A stretch of 6,465 nt of DNA, from the NCBI GenBank assembly GCA_018883285.1, contig VEQJ01000068.1, positions 1-6,465 on the forward strand, read 5' to 3'. A model generated the notes under the pieces. The model was not told the DNA's origin and did no database searches. It saw nothing but the letters and a program-made list of their open reading frames with translations. The stretch is from Alphaproteobacteria bacterium. Lineage in GTDB: Bacteria; Pseudomonadota; Alphaproteobacteria; CAISOG01. Shown piece by piece: positions 1 through 4,340 of the stretch (position 1 is the stretch's first letter; each line of letters begins with the position of its first letter). The translations under genes and the position numbers were made by a program.

Positions 1-528
1 GCCCTGTACTACATCGGTGGTATCATCAAACATGCCCGCGCCCTGAACGCCTTTACCAACCCCAGCACCAACAGCTACAAACGCCTAATTCCAGGCTTTG
101 AAGCCCCCGTGCTGTTGGCCTATAGCAGCCGCAACCGTTCGGCCAGCATTCGCATCCCGTTCGTGAATTCACCGAATGGCAAGCGGATTGAGGTGCGATT
201 CCCCGACCCAACCGCCAACCCCTATTTGGCCTTTTCGGCCATGTTGATGGCGGGCTTGGATGGCATTAAAAACAAAATTCATCCGGGTGATGCCATGGAC
301 AAAAACCTGTACGATCTGCCTGCTGAGGAGCTGAAAAAGGTGCCGGCCGTCTGTGGCAGCCTGCGTGAAGCCCTGGAGGCCTTGGATCAGGATCGTGCGT
401 TCCTGACCGCTGGCGGCGTGTTCGATAATGACATGATCGATGCCTTTATTGAGCTGAAAATGCAGGAAGTTTATCGGTTGGAGCACACCACCCACCCGGT
501 TGAGTTTGAGCAGTACTTTACCGCCTAA
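1..528 (+). CDS. glnA: Glutamine synthetase type I, C-terminal part (5' end outside window)
   Basis: This is the C-terminal 175 residues of the ATP-dependent enzyme that makes glutamine from glutamate and ammonium in the cytoplasm, as a dodecamer. The reading frame is open from base 1 and ends at TAA 526-528. The active-site stretch [17 protein letters not shown] is followed by [12 protein letters not shown], whose arginines bind glutamate and phosphate in this family, then [22 protein letters not shown] carries the tyrosine (codon 310-312) that is adenylylated in the enterobacterial enzyme. It lies 71 residues from the C-terminus, the same distance as Tyr397 in the 468-residue E. coli enzyme, so control by GlnE-type adenylylation is likely. 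The HPVEFEQYF ending is normal, so the 3' end is intact. A strong terminator follows 18 bases after the stop. Upstream context (often glnB in this class) cannot be seen. Confidence 0.97.
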   Translation, partial: ALYYIGGIIKHARALNAFTNPSTNSYKRLIPGFEAPVLLAYSSRNRSASIRIPFVNSPNGKRIEVRFPDPTANPYLAFSAMLMAGLDGIKNKIHPGDAMDKNLYDLPAEELKKVPAVCGSLREALEALDQDRAFLTAGGVFDNDMIDAFIELKMQEVYRLEHTTHPVEFEQYFTA

Positions 529-545
529 GTGATGGCTTGAAATCT

Positions 546-627
546 AGGCCGCTTGGCACCTGTTGCCTTCCCCTACCCCCCAAAGGGTAAGAGAAGGTTT
601 GGGAATGCCAGGCGGCCTTTATTTTTT
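546..627 (+). terminator. Rho-independent terminator of glnA with a nested hairpin
   Basis: The arm AGGCCGCTTGGCA (546-558) pairs with TGCCAGGCGGCCT (606-618) over 13 positions with one mismatch, and TTATTTTTT follows at 619-627. The 47-base interior can fold again: CCTTCCCCTACCC (566-578) faces GGGTAAGAGAAGG (585-597), with two C-A mismatches. The result would be a long two-tier stem instead of a short loop. The position just after glnA and the T tract on the plus strand make it the glnA terminator. Confidence 0.8.
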
Positions 628-629
628 GC

Positions 630-654
630 AAAAAAACTGGTGCGCCAAAGCGCA
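630..654 (-). terminator. Likely rho-independent terminator of icd
   Basis: Read on the minus strand, TGCGC-TTTG-GCGCA (654 to 641) is a 5-bp GC-rich stem with a 4-base loop. CCAG and seven T (636 to 630) follow. It lies about 56 bases past the icd stop and points the right way. The stem is short and the four bases before the T run weaken it, so this is less certain than the glnA terminator. Confidence 0.5.
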
Positions 655-660
655 GACTTT

Positions 661-705
661 TCAGGGCTTCAGGGCTTCACAGCCCCTCCCCTATGCGGGC
701 TTTTT
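661..705. repeat. Tandem octamer with overlapping small hairpins
   Basis: TCAGGGCT occurs twice in tandem (661-668, 669-676). The second copy can pair with the following AGCCC (681-685) over a 4-base loop. The same AGCCC can instead pair with GGGCT (697-701), which is followed by five T in total (701-705) on the plus strand. The two folds exclude each other. It may act as a back-up plus-strand terminator behind glnA or be part of the icd 3' end. The function is inferred only. Confidence 0.35.
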
Positions 706-710
706 GCGGT

Positions 711-1928
711 CTATACCCGCATCCCCTCAGCCAGCTTATCCATAAAGGCCTCGGTGTTCAGATAGGGCTGATCCGCACCAATCAGCAAGGCCAAATCCTT
801 GGTCATAAAGCCATCCTCAACCGTTTTGATGCAAACCCGTTCCAGCTTTTCAGCAAAACTGGCCAGCTCTGGTGTTTCATCAAATTGCGCCCGATACCAC
901 AGGCCGCGCGTCCAGGCAAAAATACTGGCAATCGGGTTGGTAGAGGTTGGCTTACCCTGCTGAAACATTCGATAGTGTCGGGTAACCGTTCCGTGCGCCG
1001 CCTCAGTTTCCACCGTTTTGCCATCCGCGGTCAGTAGAATAGAGGTCATCAGACCCAGGGATCCAAATCCCTGCGCCACCACATCGCTTTGCACATCGCC
1101 ATCATAGTTCTTGCATGCCCAGACAAAGCCACCCTCCCACTTCAGGGCGCTGGCCACCATATCGTCGATTAGGCGGTGTTCATAGGTTAAGCCCTGCGAT
1201 TCAAACTCCTCCTTAAACTCTTCCTGAAAAACTTTTTCAAAAATATCCTTAAAATCACCATCATAGGTTTTCAAAATGGTGTTTTTGGTGGAAAGGTAAA
1301 CGGGCTTCTTACCGCTTAGGGCAAAGTTAAACACGGCGCGGGCAAAGCCGACAATCGATTCATCCAAATTGTACATCGCCATGCCAACACCACGCCCTGG
1401 AAAATCAAAAACTAGGTCGGTGTGAACCGTACCGCCGTCGGCTGGTTCAAAAACCAACTTCATTTTGCCGGGGCCAGGAATCCGAAACTCCGTCGCGCGG
1501 TACTGATCACCAAAAGCATGGCGGGCGATGACAATCGGCTTAGTCCAGCTTGAAACCAAACGCGGAATGTTTCGGCAGATAATGGGCTCGCGAAAAACAG
1601 TTCCCCCCAGGATGTTGCGAATGGTACCGTTGGGCGATTTCCACATTTTCTTAAGGTCAAATTCCTTAACCCGCACCTCATCCGGGGTGATGGTCGCACA
1701 TTTTATGCCCACGCCGTATTTTTTAATCGCTTCGGCCGATTCCACCGTTACCCGATCATCGGTGGCATCACGATTTTCGATGCCCAAATCGTAATAGCGC
1801 AAGTCAATGTCCAAAAAGGGCAGAATCAGTTTGTCTTTAATCATCGCCCAAATGATGCGGGTCATTTCATCGCCATCCAGCTCAACAACAGGGGTCTTGA
1901 CCTTAATTTTCTGAAATTCTTTTGACAT
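711..1928 (-). CDS. icd: NADP-dependent isocitrate dehydrogenase, eukaryote-like homodimeric type
   Basis: This cytoplasmic TCA-cycle enzyme oxidises and decarboxylates isocitrate to 2-oxoglutarate, producing NADPH. The 405 residues match the length of the eukaryote-like subfamily, and residue numbers run three ahead of human IDH1. Substrate-binding residues are visible: KSPNGTIRN (Ser98, Asn100, Arg104), Arg113, and Arg136 in [14 protein letters not shown], which corresponds to human Arg132. The catalytic pair is Tyr143 and Lys215 (STKNTILK). The metal ligands are the aspartates of LIDDMVA (255-256) and NYDGDVQSD (278, 282). HGTVTRHYR (312-320) carries the Arg-His pair (317, 318) that selects NADP over NAD. 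The ATG at 1928 has AAGGGGG (1940-1934) five bases upstream, which fixes the start. The gene is convergent with glnA and lies 87 bp behind the pentapeptide gene on the same strand. No defect is seen. Confidence 0.97.
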   Translation of the reverse strand: MSKEFQKIKVKTPVVELDGDEMTRIIWAMIKDKLILPFLDIDLRYYDLGIENRDATDDRVTVESAEAIKKYGVGIKCATITPDEVRVKEFDLKKMWKSPNGTIRNILGGTVFREPIICRNIPRLVSSWTKPIVIARHAFGDQYRATEFRIPGPGKMKLVFEPADGGTVHTDLVFDFPGRGVGMAMYNLDESIVGFARAVFNFALSGKKPVYLSTKNTILKTYDGDFKDIFEKVFQEEFKEEFESQGLTYEHRLIDDMVASALKWEGGFVWACKNYDGDVQSDVVAQGFGSLGLMTSILLTADGKTVETEAAHGTVTRHYRMFQQGKPTSTNPIASIFAWTRGLWYRAQFDETPELASFAEKLERVCIKTVEDGFMTKDLALLIGADQPYLNTEAFMDKLAEGMRV

Positions 1929-1999
1929 GGATACCCCCTTATGGGTTTGTGGGTTTGCAGAAATTGCGGATTCTCGCTGACACTTAAGAACTTACGGAA

Positions 2000-2026
2000 A
2001 TCATACCGAAAAAGATTAATTGATAA
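2000..2026 (-). promoter_or_regulatory. Weak promoter-like sequence before icd
   Basis: On the minus strand, TATGAT (2005 to 2000) resembles a -10 box. TTATCA (2026 to 2021) matches the -35 consensus at four of six positions, but the spacing of 15 is short. It overlaps the last codons of the upstream pentapeptide gene. The mRNA leader would be about 65-70 bases. I find no other candidate in the 87-bp gap, but the match is poor and icd could be transcribed from further upstream. Confidence 0.2.
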
Positions 2027-3380
2027 TAGAGGCCATCGATTCACTAAGGCCAAATTTGGCATTATTCAATATGGCACCATTCAAAACCGCTTTATCCAGC
2101 AAGGTATCGCTAAGATTGGCATCACTAAGGTCTGCGCCCGTCAAATTGGTGCGCGCCAAATTGGTATGGCGTAAATCTGCCCCCCTTAAATTGGCATGAC
2201 TCAAATCCGCGCCGCTTAAATCCGCATGTTGCAGATTCGCGTTGCTAAGGTTGGTTATTCGATGCGTATTGCTGGCCAAATGCGCCCCTTTAAGATTCGC
2301 CCCCTTTAGATTAGCATCCTGTAGGTTGGCGCCTTCTAGTAACGCATCTTCAAGCACGGCATCAACCATCACGGCTCCACGCAGATCGGCAATGGTCAAA
2401 ACGGTTTTAACCAAACTGGCAGATTGCAATTGGCAATTGGATAGTTTTGCACCCGTTAAATTCAATAAATCTAGCCGAATCGCCTTAAGATTTTTGTCAA
2501 AAAAATTCGCACGCTTGCCATGAACACCTCCCGACTGAACCCACTGCTCATGCTGTCGAATACAATCTTGCAAATCAAGGCTTAGGCTGCGCAGGATTTT
2601 TTCTGAAATATCGGAATCTGATTCTTCGACAACCAATTGCGTGCTCGATATAGGCCATCTTGCATAAGCGCCAAAAAGATCCATGGCCTGCAACTGTTCG
2701 TTGGATATCAACACCCCTGTCAGATCGGCATTGCGCAAAATTGTGTTGTGAATACGGGCTTGATCCAATTTCGCATTGCGTAAACAGGCACCGGTTAAAT
2801 CCGTGTTGCTGAGATCGGCACCGGTTAAATCGGCACCAGCCAAATTGACCCGCTGCATCGATGCACCATTAAAATCTGTATGAGATAACTGCGCATCAAC
2901 CATTACAGCATCATCCAGCTTTGCCCGCTGCAAATTCGCCACTGGATCAAAAATCTTTTTTGATGACGGCGATTTACCCTTTGCCGTCGGCTTTTTTTTA
3001 ATATGGGTTAAAAAAGCCCCAGGGCGCAAATCAATGCGCGTCAGATCTGCCTTACGCAGGTCAGCCATATACAGGGTTGCCCCACGCAAATTGCTGTCAA
3101 CCAATTTTGCCTGCCTAAGGTCACAACCTGTCAGATTGGATGCAAACAAATCGGCCTGAGTAAGATTGCTTTCAACCAACAGCGCGCTGGTCAGGTTACA
3201 ACCATCCATCTTAGCCTGACTAAGGTTGATGGAACTTAGCCCCACCCCACTTAGATCCATCAACGATAGATTGGCACGGGAACCAACCCGCCCCGCTAAC
3301 CAGCTGTTATGGCTGCGTATCTGTGCCGCCAAATCCTGTTTAGATTTAGAATTTTTTAGGTCGCCTTTTGATACCACCAT
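2016..3380 (-). CDS. Pentapeptide-repeat protein with three repeat blocks and a duplicated cap motif
   Basis: The 454-residue protein is dominated by A(D/N)LxX pentapeptides, which in known structures form a right-handed square beta-helix. Repeats fill roughly residues 36-120, 149-240 and 290-445. A basic linker (about 121-145, KKKPTAKGKSPSSKK) separates blocks one and two. A helical-looking segment (about 241-289, with an acidic EESDSD) separates blocks two and three. The N-terminal cap DLAAQIRSHNSWLAG...RAN (16-37) recurs as DLQDCIRQHEQWVQSGG...RAN (269-292). No signal peptide or membrane segment is seen, so it is probably cytoplasmic. The repeat centres are mainly Leu, with few Phe, and the protein is about twice the size of the gyrase-protecting Qnr/MfpA proteins, so I do not assign that role. 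GAGGGG (3392-3387) lies six bases before the ATG. The DNA looks more A/T-rich than the helicase gene. The function is unknown. Confidence 0.9.
   Translation of the reverse strand: MVVSKGDLKNSKSKQDLAAQIRSHNSWLAGRVGSRANLSLMDLSGVGLSSINLSQAKMDGCNLTSALLVESNLTQADLFASNLTGCDLRQAKLVDSNLRGATLYMADLRKADLTRIDLRPGAFLTHIKKKPTAKGKSPSSKKIFDPVANLQRAKLDDAVMVDAQLSHTDFNGASMQRVNLAGADLTGADLSNTDLTGACLRNAKLDQARIHNTILRNADLTGVLISNEQLQAMDLFGAYARWPISSTQLVVEESDSDISEKILRSLSLDLQDCIRQHEQWVQSGGVHGKRANFFDKNLKAIRLDLLNLTGAKLSNCQLQSASLVKTVLTIADLRGAVMVDAVLEDALLEGANLQDANLKGANLKGAHLASNTHRITNLSNANLQHADLSGADLSHANLRGADLRHTNLARTNLTGADLSDANLSDTLLDKAVLNGAILNNAKFGLSESMASIIN
2049..2513 (-). repeat. Pentapeptide repeat block 3 (15-base period)
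   Basis: Residues 290-444 of the pentapeptide protein form the longest nearly unbroken run, about 31 units of five residues or roughly eight square coils. The period is clearest at residues 348-424, with ANL, ADL and AHL cores. One irregular stretch, ASNTHRITN (369-377), interrupts the rhythm and could be a loop or corner. At the DNA level, short words such as AAATTGG and AAATCCGC recur at 15-base spacing. Confidence 0.85.
2661..2936 (-). repeat. Pentapeptide repeat block 2
   Basis: Residues 149-240 hold about 18 units, most regular at VNLAGADLTGADLSNTDL (178-195). The pattern decays near SNEQLQAMDLFGAYARW (226-242), where the helix probably ends before the second cap motif. Confidence 0.8.
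3021..3275 (-). repeat. Pentapeptide repeat block 1
   Basis: Residues 36-120 hold about 17 units with cores such as SNL, CNL, CDL and ADL. The block starts directly after the first cap motif and ends at the lysine-rich linker. Confidence 0.8.
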
Positions 3381-3428
3381 CGCCTGCCCCTCAGAACCAA
3401 TCTAAGGGTTATTCTAGGGCATGTAGGG

Positions 3429-3456
3429 TTAATAAACCTTTATAGACCCATGCCAA
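3429..3456 (-). promoter_or_regulatory. Candidate sigma70-type promoter of the pentapeptide gene
   Basis: On the minus strand, TTGGCA (3456 to 3451) matches the -35 consensus at five of six positions. Sixteen bases later TATTAA (3434 to 3429) matches the -10 at four of six. Transcription would start near 3422, giving a leader of about 40 bases that contains the GAGGGG ribosome-binding site. It lies in the 99-bp gap after the SIMPL gene, where I find no terminator, so read-through may also occur. Confidence 0.35.
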
Positions 3457-3479
3457 TGGTAACTTTTGGTTGCAAAATT

Positions 3480-4211
3480 CTATTCTATCAAAAAGGATGC
3501 GCTGACAGTTACATCAATGGTTTGGCGACCAGCCTCTACCGTTGGGGATACCACCGCATCACTTGCGGCAACCATGCCCCGCATGCTAGACTGCGGATAG
3601 GGGGTCGGCGTGGTATAGCCACCCGATGCATCCAACCGCTGAATCGCCCCCAGCTTTACCCCAATACCCGCCGCCAATTTGCTGGCTTTTTCCCGTGCAT
3701 CACCCGCCGCATCGGCCAAGCATGACCGCTCAGCCTCTTTTGCTTTTGCCGTCGATAAAAACAACTGCAGCTGGCTGACTTCAGGGATATTGTGTTTGGC
3801 CGCCATCGCCATCACATCCCCCAATCGTGACAGGTCAGAGGTCACCACCGACAGTCCCATACGCGCCTGATAGCCCCGCCTAACGCGCCGACTATCCGCA
3901 TAATCCCACTGCTCTTGCACCACATATTCACTGGTTTTTATTTCAGCATCGGGCAGCTTCATGGCCAAAATATCGATGCGCAATTTTTCATATTGATCGG
4001 TTGCCTTGGCATTGGCCACCTTAAGATCTTTATCATCAACCACCGCCGTCAGTTGCAGGCGGCCACGGTCGGGCACCACCTCCTTACTACAAGTGCCTGT
4101 GGTGTTGATGGTGCGCGGCTCACGATCATCTTCATCGGCGTTGGCGGTGGCAACTGGCAACATCAGCACAAAAAGCAATACCAACAGGCTGGATCTGGAT
4201 AATGAACGCAT
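3480..4211 (-). CDS. SIMPL (DUF541) domain protein, secreted or periplasmic
   Basis: The 243-residue protein starts with a clear Sec signal peptide: Arg at 2 and 6, hydrophobic core LLVLLFVLMLPVA, and a likely cut after ATANA (residue 25). The mature part begins INTTGTCSKEVVPDRGRLQLTAVV, the typical first strand of the SIMPL/DUF541 family. It continues with a helical segment ANAKATDQYEKLRIDIL, then EIKTSEYVVQEQWDY and RRGYQARMGLSVVTSDLSRLGDVM. A second helical part is DAAGDAREKASKLAAGIGVKLGAI, and the closing strand is RQTIDVTVSASFLIE. Related proteins include E. coli YggE (linked to oxidative stress) and BP26 of Brucella, but the molecular role of the family is not settled. The mature protein has only two cysteines (41 and 164), which could form a disulfide. 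GAGGGG (4222-4217) is five bases before the ATG, supporting this start. The gene is divergent from the helicase gene. Confidence 0.9.
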   Translation of the reverse strand: MRSLSRSSLLVLLFVLMLPVATANADEDDREPRTINTTGTCSKEVVPDRGRLQLTAVVDDKDLKVANAKATDQYEKLRIDILAMKLPDAEIKTSEYVVQEQWDYADSRRVRRGYQARMGLSVVTSDLSRLGDVMAMAAKHNIPEVSQLQLFLSTAKAKEAERSCLADAAGDAREKASKLAAGIGVKLGAIQRLDASGGYTTPTPYPQSSMRGMVAASDAVVSPTVEAGRQTIDVTVSASFLIE

Positions 4212-4246
4212 GAGAGCCCCTCATTGAATGATGACAACAACAAACA

Positions 4247-4273
4247 GCCTAAATCTCTAACCTGGCTTTAGGC
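4247..4273. repeat. Inverted repeat in the divergent intergenic region
   Basis: GCCTAAA (4247-4253) and TTTAGGC (4267-4273) are perfect 7-bp inverted arms with a 13-base spacer. It lies 36 bases upstream of the SIMPL start codon and about 68 bases before the helicase start. It could be an operator for either gene or a hairpin in the SIMPL leader. No T tract follows on either strand, so it is not a terminator. The rest of the 129-bp gap shows no gene. Confidence 0.4.
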
Positions 4274-4299
4274 AACAAGAAAAGGGCAAGAGACCACAT

Positions 4300-4311
4300 C
4301 ATGCTTGCATG
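4300..4311. repeat. Short near-palindrome CATGC-TT-GCATG
   Basis: Two perfect 5-bp arms flank a 2-base centre, 30 bases upstream of the helicase ATG. The size suits a dimeric repressor half-site pair, but such short palindromes also arise by chance. Confidence 0.25.
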
Positions 4312-4340
4312 CCGGGGGTAATAGCGGCACAATTCGCCCC

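Noticed and set aside
169..495. A 108-codon open frame antisense to glnA
   Set aside because: It lies wholly within the certain glnA coding region, its product resembles no family I know, and it has no evident start signals. It is a by-product of codon bias.
553..1037. Plus-strand open frames over the glnA-icd gap and the icd 3' end
   Set aside because: They overlap the terminator structures and the certain icd gene on the other strand, and their products look like shadow translations.
2242..2523. A 93-codon plus-strand open frame rich in Leu, Ala and Arg opposite the pentapeptide gene
   Set aside because: Its repeats are the antisense reading of the 15-base pentapeptide period, so it is not an independent gene.
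2049..3275. Regular short DNA repeats that could suggest a CRISPR or satellite array
   Set aside because: The 15-base period is in frame and encodes pentapeptides. There are no identical long repeats with unique spacers.
2016..3380. Assignment as a Qnr/MfpA gyrase-protection protein
   Set aside because: The protein is about twice as long, has mainly Leu-centred units and has several linkers. The fold alone does not indicate gyrase mimicry.
4212..4340. LexA box controlling the helicase
   Set aside because: I looked for GTTC-N7-GTTC or its complement and for CTG-N10-CAG in this gap and found neither.
4305..4340. TTG at 4305 as an upstream start for the helicase
   Set aside because: The frame is open to this codon, but no ribosome-binding site precedes it and the added residues do not resemble a family N-terminus.
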